Shown here: piece after piece, positions 7,636 to 15,751 of the stretch
Position numbering within the stretch: position 1 is the first letter of the stretch
Layout: the number at the start of each line of letters is the position of its first letter
Source of the DNA: Mycobacterium sp. DL99
GTDB lineage: Bacteria > Actinomycetota > Actinomycetes > Mycobacteriales > Mycobacteriaceae
Direction of reading: 5' to 3'
DNA: 64,000 nt
Assembly (NCBI RefSeq): GCF_004762045.1
Contig: NZ_SJOM01000007.1
Location: forward strand, 5,383,798-5,447,797
Translations under genes and position numbers: made by a program
The notes under the pieces: generated by a model
Told to the model about the DNA's origin: nothing
The model's input: the letters and a program-made list of their open reading frames with translations, nothing else
The model's database searches: none

Positions 7636-8773
7636 TGGCCAGCACCGTCAGTAGGGCGATCGCGGTGAGCGCAACAGCCGCCCACACCGGCCCGAGGTTC
7701 CCCGCCGGGCCGGCGAGCGAGACGGCAGCTAGCGCCGGGCCGCAGGCGGCTCCGATGTTCAGCGCCGCCGTCGCGTATGAGCCGCCCATCGTCGGAGCCC
7801 CGGAGGCCGCGTAGAGCACCCGGGCGATGAGGGTGCTCCCCACCGCGAACGCCGAGATTCCTTGTGCCAACACCAGAATCAGCAGCACCACCGGATGAGT
7901 CGCCAAGGCGGCCAACGCAATCCAGCCGACGAGCAACAGCGGGCCACCCACCCCGATGACGAGGCGGGGACGCTGGTCGGAGTATCGGCCGGCCACCGTC
8001 ACCCCGATGAACGACCCGAACCCGAAGAGCACCAGCACCACCGGCACCCACAGCTCCTGCAAGCCGGCGATGTCGGTGACGATGGGCGCCAAGAACGTGA
8101 AGACGGCGAACGTGCCCGCATTGACCAGGGCGGCGAGGAGTAGGGCCGATGCCAGTCTCGGCGATTTGAGTTGAGCGAGCTCATCACGCAGCGGAGGGCC
8201 ATCACCCGAGAGGCCCGAATTCTCTTCAGAACGACCGGGAATCCCGCGCAGGATGCCGAGTGCGGCGGGAAGACACAGGAGTGCGATCGCCCAGAACGCT
8301 GACCGCCATCCCAAGAGTGCACCCAGCACTGCGCCGCCGGGCACACCCGCGATGGTCGCCACAGTCGTCCCGCCGAGCAGTACCGACAGCGCGCGTCCCT
8401 TCTGGTCTGCCGCTACCAGCGCGGCGGCCGTGCTGAGCGCGACCGCCAGGAATCCGGCGTTGGCCAGTGCGGCGACGACACGGGTGCCGAGGAGGATCGT
8501 GAAGTTCGGTGTCAGCGCGCCGACTGTGTGGCAGAGCGCAAAGACGACCACACAGCCGAGCAGGCTCCTGCGGGCCGGCCACCGACGCGCGAGCACGGCC
8601 ATGGCCGGCGCACCGATGACCATTCCGACCGCGAACGCGGAGGTCAGTAGGCCAGCAGCGCCGACCGTGATGCCGAGACCGGCGGCGATATCCGGAACGA
8701 GCCCGGCAAGCATGAATTCCGAAGTGCCCATGGCGAAAACCGCCAAAGCAAGAAGATAGAGAGCAAGAGGCAT
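7601..8773 (-). CDS. Cmx/CmlR-like MFS drug exporter
   Basis: This 390-residue MFS protein has 12 probable membrane segments. Its opening MPLALYLLALAVFAMGTSEF, the LVPDIAAGLGITVGAAGLLTSAF stretch, the GTTVATIAGVPGG motif C region and GSYATAALNIGAA closely resemble actinobacterial chloramphenicol exporters (Cmx/CmlR). The ATG at 8773 is preferred over an upstream in-frame start (8833), because the family begins exactly here and GGAG lies about 7 bases upstream. A possible 21-codon leader peptide lies upstream (8856-8921). The gene is convergent with, and overlaps the end of, the HxlR gene. The true substrate is untested. Confidence 0.85.
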   Translation of the reverse strand: MPLALYLLALAVFAMGTSEFMLAGLVPDIAAGLGITVGAAGLLTSAFAVGMVIGAPAMAVLARRWPARRSLLGCVVVFALCHTVGALTPNFTILLGTRVVAALANAGFLAVALSTAAALVAADQKGRALSVLLGGTTVATIAGVPGGAVLGALLGWRSAFWAIALLCLPAALGILRGIPGRSEENSGLSGDGPPLRDELAQLKSPRLASALLLAALVNAGTFAVFTFLAPIVTDIAGLQELWVPVVLVLFGFGSFIGVTVAGRYSDQRPRLVIGVGGPLLLVGWIALAALATHPVVLLILVLAQGISAFAVGSTLIARVLYAASGAPTMGGSYATAALNIGAACGPALAAVSLAGPAGNLGPVWAAVALTAIALLTVLAIIIRRRTPLPR

Positions 8774-8855
8774 CGAGGACTCCGAGGCGAGAGAACGAAC
8801 AGGAGACGTCTCGTCACCACGGCCAGCACCCAACAGGCGCGGAAAGACTGAAGTG

Positions 8856-8921
8856 TCAGTGATTCAGGGGGCTGACGGCGTGACCGAAAGCCCCCATCTC
8901 ATGCGCTTCCGGGCTCGACAT
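8856..8921 (-). promoter_or_regulatory. Candidate leader peptide and hairpin upstream of exporter
   Basis: A complete 21-residue frame (MSSPEAHEMGAFGHAVSPLN plus His, then TGA) starts at the ATG at 8921, after a GGGTGG-like ribosome site. It contains a 7-base inverted repeat (AGCCCCC / GGGGGCT, 8889-8895 and 8867-8873) with a 15-base loop. It ends 82 bases before the exporter ATG, and a palindrome GAGACGTCTC (8803-8812) lies in that gap. Chloramphenicol exporters such as cmlA are known to use ribosome-stalling leader peptides, so attenuation is plausible but unproven here. Confidence 0.35.
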
Positions 8922-9206
8922 GCTGCCACCCTACTAAACACCCGCGCCCGGAGCGCAACCGACTTCACCCGGCACAGGTCACCGCGACCTCCCGGGAAGA
9001 GATTGCTGATGGCTGTGTCGGACTCCCCCGCCGGCTGGCAAGAGACGCCAGCGTCATACCCCCTGCCAGGGCGCGCGGCATTCCCGCTCGAGTCCGCAGC
9101 GGTACGGAAGCGCCATGCCGCCTCAACCGCCGCTCGATGAAAGCCTTCCACCGGAGCCCCGCTCCTGCGACATGCAAAAATCACCGAAAAACCATCAGAA
9201 AAAGAT
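8922..9206. other. Intergenic region without a recognisable gene
   Basis: Between the exporter leader and the hsp18 promoter I find no coding frame with mycobacterial character. One short stem (GCTGGC 9034-9039 / GCCAGC 9047-9052, 7-base loop) is present. The promoter of the exporter should lie at the left end. Confidence 0.4.
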
Positions 9207-9233
9207 CTGGCACTCACTATGGTCGAGTGCTAA
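9207..9233. promoter_or_regulatory. CIRCE element (HrcA operator)
   Basis: CTGGCACTC-N9-GAGTGCTAA matches the CIRCE consensus TTAGCACTC-N9-GAGTGCTAA. The right arm is perfect and the left arm has 7 of 9 matches, with exactly nine bases between the arms. A -10-like TAATAT (9231-9236) and a -35-like CTGGCA (9207-9212), 18 bases apart, overlap it, so HrcA binding would block the hsp18 promoter. CIRCE normally controls groE and dnaK operons. Confidence 0.8.
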
Positions 9234-9305
9234 TATCGGCGATGCACAGTGATTGGCTGCCTGCCAGGGTGGCGGGCTCTGAGACGTTACGGGAGGTGAA
9301 TTACT

Positions 9306-9752
9306 GTGCTTCGTTTTGATCCGTTCAGCGACCTTGATGTTCTGACCAGGAGTTTGCTGTCAGGCGATTCCGGGTCAACTCGCACACCGCGGTTCATGCC
9401 GATGGACCTCTGCAAGATCGGTGACCATTACGTTCTGACGGCCGACCTTCCGGGCATCGATCCGGGCTCGGTGGACGTCAATGTCGACAACGGCACGCTG
9501 ACCATCTCGGCGCATCGGACCGCACGCACGGAGGAGTCGGTCCAATGGCTGGCGAATGAGCGGTTCTTCGGCAGTTACCGACGCCAGTTGTCGCTCGGCG
9601 ACGGGATCGATACGTCGGCCATCTCCGCCACGTACGAGAACGGTGTCCTCACCGTCACCATCCCAGTGGCCGAACGCGCCCGGCCTCGCAAGATCGAGGT
9701 CGCGCACGGCACCGACCGCAAGTCGATCGAAACCACTGTCGACGCGGATTAG
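9306..9752 (+). CDS. Small heat-shock protein (Hsp20, 18-kDa antigen type)
   Basis: This 148-residue alpha-crystallin family chaperone starts MLRFDPFSDLDVLTR, has the conserved PMDLCKIGDHYVLTADLPGI entry to the crystallin domain, ANERFFGSYRRQLSLG, and the terminal ENGVLTVTIPVAERARPRKIEV. It resembles the mycobacterial 18-kDa antigen. It should bind unfolded proteins in the cytosol without ATP. The GTG start follows GGGAGGTGA by 7 bases. A CIRCE element lies about 70-100 bases upstream. Its stop overlaps the stop of the convergent acetyltransferase gene. Confidence 0.9.
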   Translation: MLRFDPFSDLDVLTRSLLSGDSGSTRTPRFMPMDLCKIGDHYVLTADLPGIDPGSVDVNVDNGTLTISAHRTARTEESVQWLANERFFGSYRRQLSLGDGIDTSAISATYENGVLTVTIPVAERARPRKIEVAHGTDRKSIETTVDAD

Positions 9753-10354
9753 CCGGTCCTGCCACGGCGGTCCAGCCTGAACTTCAGGCTGGACCGCGCC
9801 GCGGGCCATTCGATGTCCAGGATCGAGTACACGACAGTGTCACGACGGGAGCCGTCGGGCGCCAACTGGTGGCTGCGCAACACTCCGTCGAGCTTGGCAC
9901 CGAGCCGCTCGATCGCCGCGCGGCTGGCGAAATTGAAGAAGTGCGTGCGGAATTCCACTGCCACACAATTCAACTCGTCGAAAGCATGGCCGAGCATCAA
10001 CAGCTTGGTCTCGGCGTTGATCCCGGTGCGCCGCACTGCAGCGGTGTACCACGTGTGCCCGATCTCCAACCTTCGGTTCGGGCCGTCAACATGCAGGTAG
10101 CTGGAAGACCCCACCAGTTTGCCGTCGAGGTTGCGCACCACGAAGGTGACGCCGTGATCGGCAGCTCGCAGCTCGAACATGCGCTGCACCCACTCGGCGG
10201 CACCGCCGGGCCGCGGCGTCATCGTGTACCAGAGCGTCCCCAGCTCACCGTCCGCAGCGGCAACGTCGATCTCAGGGATGTGCCCGGTCGTCAACGGCTC
10301 CAGCGTCACCCATCGTTGCCCGGCCATCTCCACCGGCGTCACGAATTCACTCAC
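9749..10354 (-). CDS. GNAT family N-acetyltransferase
   Basis: This 201-residue protein fits the RimJ/RimL-like GNAT pattern: VTLEPLTTGHIPEI near the start, FVVRNLDGKLVGSSSYLHVD, the pyrophosphate-binding region RRTGINAETKLLMLGHAF, and FNFASRAAIERLGAKLDGVLR. The start is the GTG at 10354, which overlaps the TGA of the upstream membrane protein (GTGA), showing coupling; longer forms would run through that gene. The substrate (protein N-terminus, antibiotic or small amine) cannot be told. Confidence 0.8.
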   Translation of the reverse strand: MSEFVTPVEMAGQRWVTLEPLTTGHIPEIDVAAADGELGTLWYTMTPRPGGAAEWVQRMFELRAADHGVTFVVRNLDGKLVGSSSYLHVDGPNRRLEIGHTWYTAAVRRTGINAETKLLMLGHAFDELNCVAVEFRTHFFNFASRAAIERLGAKLDGVLRSHQLAPDGSRRDTVVYSILDIEWPAARSSLKFRLDRRGRTG

Positions 10355-10770
10355 GAGCGTCCTAACGTCGACAACAGCGACCACACCGAACACAACCCGG
10401 CCAGCACGGCCATCGCTCCCCCGACGTAGAGCCCGTAACCCGCAGCTACCGGCCCTTTGACGTTGAGCGTGTAGTACCACACCGTCAATGCCACCAGGGC
10501 CAGCGAAATCACCAGTCCCGCAGCCGAAGCCCACCGCTGCGACAGGCCGCGCCCGGCCATCGCACCGGCCACGATCAGGCCTGCCCCCAGCAGAACGATC
10601 AGCTGCCCGGCACCAAAACCACGAGGCAGCACGATGCTGCCCACCGCCCCGCCAATCGCATTGGCCCGACCCCCGCCGTTGGCACTGGTGGTCAGCCACG
10701 GCAACCAGGCCACGACCACCAGGACCGCGGCACACAGTGCCACGAGCCAACCTGGACGCAGACGAACCAT
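10351..10770 (-). CDS. Hypothetical membrane protein
   Basis: This 139-residue protein has four probable membrane helices (about residues 8-25, 55-72, 83-100 and 110-132) and a Gly-rich extracytoplasmic loop (TSANGGGRANAIGG). The pattern resembles Trp-rich, four-helix mycobacterial membrane proteins of unknown role. It overlaps the GNAT gene by four bases. The gap to the divergent DUF985 gene is only 19 bases, so its transcript is probably leaderless. Confidence 0.65.
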   Translation of the reverse strand: MVRLRPGWLVALCAAVLVVVAWLPWLTTSANGGGRANAIGGAVGSIVLPRGFGAGQLIVLLGAGLIVAGAMAGRGLSQRWASAAGLVISLALVALTVWYYTLNVKGPVAAGYGLYVGGAMAVLAGLCSVWSLLSTLGRS

Positions 10771-10789
10771 AGCGACGAGACTATCGGGT

Positions 10790-11233
10790 GTGACCGAACT
10801 ACCCGACTGGGCCAGACAGCTCGATCTCGCCCCTCACCCCGAGGGGGGCTGGTACCGCGAGACCTGGCGCAGCGAACTGACGGTCAGCCAGGCCTCGCTG
10901 CCGACGGGCTACTCGGGGCCGCGCAGCGCCGGCACCTCGATCCTGTTCCTGCTGATGCCCGGCCAGCAGTCGGCCTGGCACACGGTCCGCAGCGCCGAGC
11001 TGTGGTTCCACCACCGGGGCAGCCCGCTCGTGCTGGAGATCGGTGAGGAAAGAGACACCGCGACAAGCCTTCTGCTGGGCCCGGACATCGCCGCCGGGCA
11101 GCACCCGCAACTGCTGGTGCCGCCGGGCCACTGGCAACGCGCCAAGCCTCGCGACGACGAGCCCGCACTGGTCAGTTGCGTGGTGGTGCCCGGCTTCGAC
11201 TTCGCCGACTTCGCGCTCGCCGCGACTAAATGA
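10790..11233 (+). CDS. DUF985 cupin family protein
   Basis: This 147-residue cupin begins with the family motif LDLAPHPEGGWYRETWRS, then TSILFLLMPGQQSAWHTVRSAELWFHHRGSPL and a C-terminal VPPGHWQRA...VVVPGFDFADF. His and Glu at cupin metal positions (WHTV, LWFHH) are retained, so a metal or small-ligand site is possible. The GTG at 10790 is used because it sits 7 bases after a TATCGG -10-like box and in the right frame. It is coupled by ATGA to the downstream phosphotransferase. The function of the family is not established. Confidence 0.8.
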   Translation: MTELPDWARQLDLAPHPEGGWYRETWRSELTVSQASLPTGYSGPRSAGTSILFLLMPGQQSAWHTVRSAELWFHHRGSPLVLEIGEERDTATSLLLGPDIAAGQHPQLLVPPGHWQRAKPRDDEPALVSCVVVPGFDFADFALAATK

Positions 11234-12093
11234 GCATCGTTGCCACACACCGCACTCTGCTGAGCCGTCTGCTACCCGACGACAAACCCGACGACCTTTC
11301 AGTACGTCACGGGCAATTCCACGTCGTGGTCATCGGATCTGATCGCGTCGTGTGCCTTCCCCGCACTCCGGCAGCAGCTGAGCGGTTGCCCGGGCGGGTG
11401 ACCTCACTACGCGCACTCGCAGGCCTCAACTTCGGCTTCCGCACACCCGAGCCGCTCCTCCAGGGCGGTGCCCACGGCACCGATGAGACACCATTCCTAG
11501 TGCTCACCCGCATCCCTGGGGAACCGCTAGAGAACGACGCACTCAACGATGACCGAGTGGTCGGAACCGTGGCGGCTCAGTACACCACGCTGCTGTCGGA
11601 TCTGGCCCGAGCCGGCACCGACGAGATGGTACGAGCATTGCTCCCTCAGGCCCTGGAAGGCCGCTGGCACCAGTTCGCACAGAGCGTACGCGCGGAGCTA
11701 TTCCAGCTCATGTCCCACAACGGGCGCTTACGAGCGGAGCGAGAACTCGCAGCACTCGACAACCTCCCCCATCTCACCCAAGCAGTGGTGCACGGCGACC
11801 TCGGAGCTGAGAACGTGTTGTGGGAGTGGCGCGACGGCCTGCCGCACCTCGCTGGGGTCCTCGACTGGGACGATGTCACCCTCAGCGACCCCGCCGAGGA
11901 CCTCGCAGCGATCAGTGCCAGCTATAGCCCCGAATTCCTGGAACGAGTACTCGCTCCAGGTAACTGGTCAAGCCACGCACTCCCTGCACGCATCGCCACG
12001 ATCCGCGACACATTCGCTCTGCAGCAAGCCCTCTACGCAATCCGCGACGGCGACGAGGAAGAACTCGCTGATGGCCTAACCAACTACCGCTGA
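11230..12093 (+). CDS. Aminoglycoside phosphotransferase-like kinase
   Basis: This 287-residue protein has the APH/choline kinase fold: the catalytic loop VVHGDLGAENVLW (about residues 190-202), the metal-binding VLDWDDVTLSDPAEDLA (DFG equivalent, about 215), and an N-terminal lobe with FHVVVIGSDRVVCLPR. It probably phosphorylates a small hydroxylated molecule. Such chromosomal proteins are not necessarily resistance enzymes. The ATGA overlap couples it to the DUF985 gene, and a strong hairpin follows its stop. Confidence 0.8.
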   Translation: MSIVATHRTLLSRLLPDDKPDDLSVRHGQFHVVVIGSDRVVCLPRTPAAAERLPGRVTSLRALAGLNFGFRTPEPLLQGGAHGTDETPFLVLTRIPGEPLENDALNDDRVVGTVAAQYTTLLSDLARAGTDEMVRALLPQALEGRWHQFAQSVRAELFQLMSHNGRLRAERELAALDNLPHLTQAVVHGDLGAENVLWEWRDGLPHLAGVLDWDDVTLSDPAEDLAAISASYSPEFLERVLAPGNWSSHALPARIATIRDTFALQQALYAIRDGDEEELADGLTNYR

Positions 12094-12094
12094 A

Positions 12095-12123
12095 GATCCG
12101 GGGTACGCCGCGCACCCCGGATC
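12095..12123. terminator. Hairpin terminator
   Basis: A perfect 10-base inverted repeat (GATCCGGGGT / ACCCCGGATC) with a 9-base loop follows the kinase stop directly, in the gap to the convergent VOC gene. Confidence 0.7.
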
Positions 12124-12131
12124 ACACGCGA

Positions 12132-12905
12132 TCAGCCCTGCAACGACGACAGATTGAACCCGGCACCGGTCGGATCGGCCACCGCGGCCAGCCGCCCGTA
12201 GGGGGTGTCCTCGGCCGCACGCACCACCGAGCCACCGTTGGCCACGACCAGCTCGATCGTCTTGTCCACGTCATCGGCACCGAAGAAGGTGGTCCACGCC
12301 GACGGCGCGCCCTCGGGGATGAACGCTGAACCGTCCATCACGCCCACCAGTTCCTCGCCGTCGAATGATGCTGTGCTGTAACGGAATTCGTCGGTGTCCG
12401 AAACGGTCTGGGTGGTCCAGCCGAACACCGTCCGGTAGAAGTCCAACGCTTTGGCGTAGTCGCTGGTGGTCAGCTGGTGATACACCGGCGCGCCGGCCTC
12501 GTTGAACACTGCGAAGCCCTCGTGCCCGCCCGGCTGCCAGATCCCGAAGAACCCGTTGGCGGTGTCGGTCATCATCGCCATCCGGCCCTTGGCCGGGATG
12601 TCCATCACGCCGCCGCAGTTGCTCCCGCCGGCCGCGATGGTCGCCGCCACCGTGGCATCGGCATCGGCGGTGTGCAGGTAGGTGGTCCACGCATCCGGGG
12701 CGTTCCACTGCGGGTCATTGCGCATCAGACCGGCGACCACATTGCCGTCGACTGATGCGGTCACGTAGCCGCCGTACTCGGGGCCGCCGGTCTCATACGT
12801 CCAGCCGAACACCGCACCATAAAACTGCTGGGCGCGCTCGACGTCGGACGTGGTCAGGTCGATCCAGTTGGGGGCGCCCAGCGGCGCGCGCTGACGGGTA
12901 ACCAC
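12132..12905 (-). CDS. VOC family protein, two glyoxalase domains
   Basis: The 257-residue protein contains two repeated vicinal-oxygen-chelate modules: PNWIDLTTSDVERAQQFYGAVFGW (N-terminal) and YHQLTTSDYAKALDFYRTVFGW (about residue 140), each followed by a DDVD/DADAT segment. Similar proteins include actinobacterial 27-kDa glyoxalase/hydroxylase-like factors. The GTG start at 12905 is chosen because AAGGAG lies 8 bases upstream; an earlier ATG at 12938 would place that site inside the gene. Metal-dependent chemistry on a small electrophile is likely, but the substrate is unknown. Confidence 0.8.
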   Translation of the reverse strand: MVTRQRAPLGAPNWIDLTTSDVERAQQFYGAVFGWTYETGGPEYGGYVTASVDGNVVAGLMRNDPQWNAPDAWTTYLHTADADATVAATIAAGGSNCGGVMDIPAKGRMAMMTDTANGFFGIWQPGGHEGFAVFNEAGAPVYHQLTTSDYAKALDFYRTVFGWTTQTVSDTDEFRYSTASFDGEELVGVMDGSAFIPEGAPSAWTTFFGADDVDKTIELVVANGGSVVRAAEDTPYGRLAAVADPTGAGFNLSSLQG

Positions 12906-12977
12906 GATATTTCTCCTTAGCGGTGAGTGGTCGGTCATTCGTATCGACCGGCGCCGTGACGGAAACTCATCGCCGTT

Positions 12978-13535
12978 TCAGCAGCTGGTTGTCTGGTCCG
13001 GCCGCCCGGCGTCATCCAGCACGATGGTGATCGTCCCGCCGCGCGACAATTCGATGCGCACCGTCCGCGGACCCGTCCATTCGACTTCTTTGAGCCCGTC
13101 GCGTTTACCGTTGAAGCAGCCCAGATAGTTCTGCCGCGACAGCAGACCGTTGTTGGTGTACACCCGCACCGACGTCATGGGGTCGATCGTGAACCCGCCG
13201 CCACTGAACACGACCAGCTCCATGCCGCCGTCCGGTGACGGGAGCCGTTTCACCTCGCTCTCGTGTCCGCCGGCAAGCAACAGCGCAAACAACACGGTGC
13301 CGCCCCAGCCCAGGCCTGCCAGGACCACCAGAACGACGGTCGACCACTTGAGCACCTGATGGCGGATCAACAAACCGAGTGCCGCGGCCAGTGCCAGACT
13401 GCCCGCGACACTGAATATCACGGGATGAAACAGAAACGGACGCAACCGGTAATAGTCGGACAACCCGAACCCCGCCGCCACCAGGAGCCACAGGCAAACA
13501 CCGATCGCGGCGGCAACGCCACCCATCCCCCGCAC
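12978..13535 (-). CDS. Hypothetical membrane protein with C-terminal extracytoplasmic domain
   Basis: This 185-residue product has three hydrophobic segments (about residues 7-28, 36-57 and 63-87), then about 95 polar residues with beta character (GGMELVVFSGGGFTIDPMTSVRVYTNNG) and two Cys (YLGCFNG and the terminal TTSC) that could form a disulfide outside the cell. I do not recognise the family. It lies between the VOC gene and the catabolic operon and has no evident link to either. Confidence 0.6.
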   Translation of the reverse strand: MRGMGGVAAAIGVCLWLLVAAGFGLSDYYRLRPFLFHPVIFSVAGSLALAAALGLLIRHQVLKWSTVVLVVLAGLGWGGTVLFALLLAGGHESEVKRLPSPDGGMELVVFSGGGFTIDPMTSVRVYTNNGLLSRQNYLGCFNGKRDGLKEVEWTGPRTVRIELSRGGTITIVLDDAGRPDQTTSC

Positions 13536-13553
13536 GCGGCTACTGTACGCAGC

Positions 13554-14588
13554 TCACCGGTAGCGCTGCGCGATCCTTCTGCGGTGTTCGGCGGGCGAGC
13601 CGAACAGCGAACGGTTGAGCGCGGCCCGCTTGAGATAGACGTGCACGCCGCTCTCCCAGGTGTAGCCGATACCGCCGTGCAACTGCATGGCCTTGCCCGC
13701 CACCTCGACGGCTGCCTCGGTGGCGTTGGCCTTGGCCATGGCCACCATGAGCGGTGCCGGCGCCGTGATGGCCGCATTCACCAGCTGACTGGCGACCGAG
13801 ATTCGCACGAGCATGTCGGCACAGGCGTGCTTGACGGCCTGGAACGAGCCGATAGGACGGCCGAACTGCTGGCGAACCCCGGTGTAGGACACCGTCGCGT
13901 CGAGCATGGCCTGCGCGACGCCCAGGCTGTCGCAGGCCACCGCGAGCGCGGCACGTTCGGTGAGCGCACCCAGCACCACTTCTGGGTCCCCGTCGAACCG
14001 CCACACCGCGTCCTCGTCGACCTCCACCCCCTCGGCCGTCACGGTGGCGAGCCTGCGGGTCTCGTCGAGCACGGGCTGCTCGGTGACCGTCAGCCCGGGT
14101 GCCTCCGCGGCCACGTCCACCAGTACCGGGACACCGTCGGCGTCGCGGGCGGGCAGCAGCAGCCGCTGAGCTCCGGCCGCATCGGACACAAAGGCGGCCC
14201 GGCCGTGGACACGCCAGCCCAGCCTGGTGGTGGCCAATTCGAAAGGCGCTGGCTCGCCTGCCCCGGGCAGGGCCAGTGCGGCACGGGAGTTCCCGGCCAC
14301 CACCGCCTGCAACAATGCGTCACGGCACTCGTTGGGTTGCAACGCGTTCAGCGCACCGATGGCCAGCACCGCACCGCCCAGGTAGCTGGTGGGTGCCGCA
14401 GCTCGACCGATCTCCTCGCAGATCACCGCCACTTCGGCGAATGTCGCGCCGGCACCGCCGACCTCCTCGGGGGCGTCCAGTCCGACCCACCCCGCCGAGA
14501 CCAGCAGTGGCCAGTCGATGGTGTCCTTGGCCAGCAGATCAGCTGCTACCGAACGCAGTTCGTCGTGCAGCTCTGAAAACTCGCTCAT
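13554..14588 (-). CDS. Acyl-CoA dehydrogenase, small-subunit type
   Basis: This 344-residue protein is a short acyl-CoA dehydrogenase of the kind that pairs with a larger subunit in actinobacterial alpha2beta2 enzymes. It retains GGAGATFAEVAVICEEIGRA, VRQQFGRPIGSFQAVKHACADM and LHGGIGYTWESGVHVYLKRAAL. The central beta domain is abbreviated, and there is no clear catalytic Glu motif near the C-terminus. Its ATG overlaps the stop of the larger dehydrogenase upstream (TGATG), supporting a complex of the two. It is the last gene of the long minus-strand catabolic operon. Confidence 0.85.
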   Translation of the reverse strand: MSEFSELHDELRSVAADLLAKDTIDWPLLVSAGWVGLDAPEEVGGAGATFAEVAVICEEIGRAAAPTSYLGGAVLAIGALNALQPNECRDALLQAVVAGNSRAALALPGAGEPAPFELATTRLGWRVHGRAAFVSDAAGAQRLLLPARDADGVPVLVDVAAEAPGLTVTEQPVLDETRRLATVTAEGVEVDEDAVWRFDGDPEVVLGALTERAALAVACDSLGVAQAMLDATVSYTGVRQQFGRPIGSFQAVKHACADMLVRISVASQLVNAAITAPAPLMVAMAKANATEAAVEVAGKAMQLHGGIGYTWESGVHVYLKRAALNRSLFGSPAEHRRRIAQRYR

Positions 14589-15751
14589 CACACCGCACTC
14601 GGTTCTCGGGGCAGGCCCAGACCACGCTCACCGATGATGGTGCGCTGGATCTCGCTGGCTCCGCCAGGGATGGTCCATTCCCACGATCCGATGAAATCGA
14701 GCATCCAGGCACCCGACTCCCACCCGCTGGAGGCCGGTTTGGCCAGCACGGTGTGGGCGTTCAGGCCACCGATCTCGGCGCCGAATCCGGTCATCCGCTG
14801 CAACAGCTCGCTGTAGTACAGCTTGACGATCGAGGCGTCGGCCGGGCCGGCCTGCCCTGCCTCGGTGCGTTCCACCAGATCCCGGCACAGCCCACGCAGG
14901 CCGGTCAGTTCGATCTCGAACTGCGCCAACCGATCCGCCACCACCGGATCCTCGACCGGCACGGCTTCGAGCAGCCAGTTGAAGCCCGCATTGCCCAGCC
15001 GTTCCGACAACTCCAGCATGGTCATGCCGCGCTCGGCGCCGAGCGTGGCCTGGGCCACCTGCCAACCCTTGTTCACCGGGCCGATCAGATTGGCCGCGGG
15101 GACTGTGACGTCGTTGAGGAAGATCTCGCAGAAATGCGAATCCCCCACGGCATTGCGGATGGGCCGCACGTCGATGCCGGGTGTGGCCATGTCCATCAGG
15201 AAGTAGGAGATCCCGTGCCGTTTCGGCGCTTCCGGATCGGTCCGGGCCAGCAGCAGACACCAGTCGGCGTGCATAGCGCCACTGGCCCAGAGCTTCTGGC
15301 CATTGACGATGAAATTGTCACCGTCGGCGCGGGCAGTCGTGCGCAGCGCGGCCAGATCGGATCCGGCCTCCGGTTCGGAGAACCCCTGCACCCAGATCTC
15401 ACCGTCGAGGATCGCGGGCAGGTGACGGCGCCGCTGTTCCTCGGAGCCTGCCGCGAGCAGTGTGGAGGCGGCGTGGTGGATCGCGACGAACGCCAGCACC
15501 AGCCGGGGCGCATCGTGCGCGGCCAGTTCCTGGTACAGCACGATCTGCTGGGCCACCGACATGCCGCCACCCCATTCCGCCGGCCAGTGCGGAACCGCAT
15601 ATCCGGCGGTGTGCAACTCGGCGAACCAGGCTTTCTGGAACGACACGAACTCGTCGTCTCCGACACCGGTCTGGTTGGCGCGCCAGTCTTTCGGGACGTG
15701 GGCCGCGCACCAGTCCCGCACGATGGCCCTGAACTCGTCGAGGTCGGTCAT
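14588..15751 (-). CDS. Acyl-CoA dehydrogenase, large-subunit type
   Basis: This 387-residue FAD enzyme has the full family pattern: VPHWPAEWGGGMSVAQQIVLYQEL, WVQGFSEPEAGSDLAALRTTA (flavin and substrate loop), GQKLWASGAMHADWCLLLART, and the ending IPGGASEIQRTIIGERGLGLPR. The sequence resembles FadE proteins that act on steroid- or polycyclic-side-chain acyl-CoAs. It overlaps the small subunit downstream by 1 base and the small subunit upstream by 4 bases. Electrons would go to the ETF system, which is not in the window. Confidence 0.88.
   Translation of the reverse strand: MTDLDEFRAIVRDWCAAHVPKDWRANQTGVGDDEFVSFQKAWFAELHTAGYAVPHWPAEWGGGMSVAQQIVLYQELAAHDAPRLVLAFVAIHHAASTLLAAGSEEQRRRHLPAILDGEIWVQGFSEPEAGSDLAALRTTARADGDNFIVNGQKLWASGAMHADWCLLLARTDPEAPKRHGISYFLMDMATPGIDVRPIRNAVGDSHFCEIFLNDVTVPAANLIGPVNKGWQVAQATLGAERGMTMLELSERLGNAGFNWLLEAVPVEDPVVADRLAQFEIELTGLRGLCRDLVERTEAGQAGPADASIVKLYYSELLQRMTGFGAEIGGLNAHTVLAKPASSGWESGAWMLDFIGSWEWTIPGGASEIQRTIIGERGLGLPREPSAV

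Noticed and set aside
8930..9217. Minus-strand open frame (about 117 codons) upstream of hsp18
   Set aside because: It would cover the CIRCE promoter and the exporter leader, lacks a ribosome site and has no mycobacterial coding character.
11230..12093. Acquired aminoglycoside resistance gene
   Set aside because: The kinase is coupled to a DUF985 gene and looks like a chromosomal APH-fold enzyme; no mobile element is nearby.
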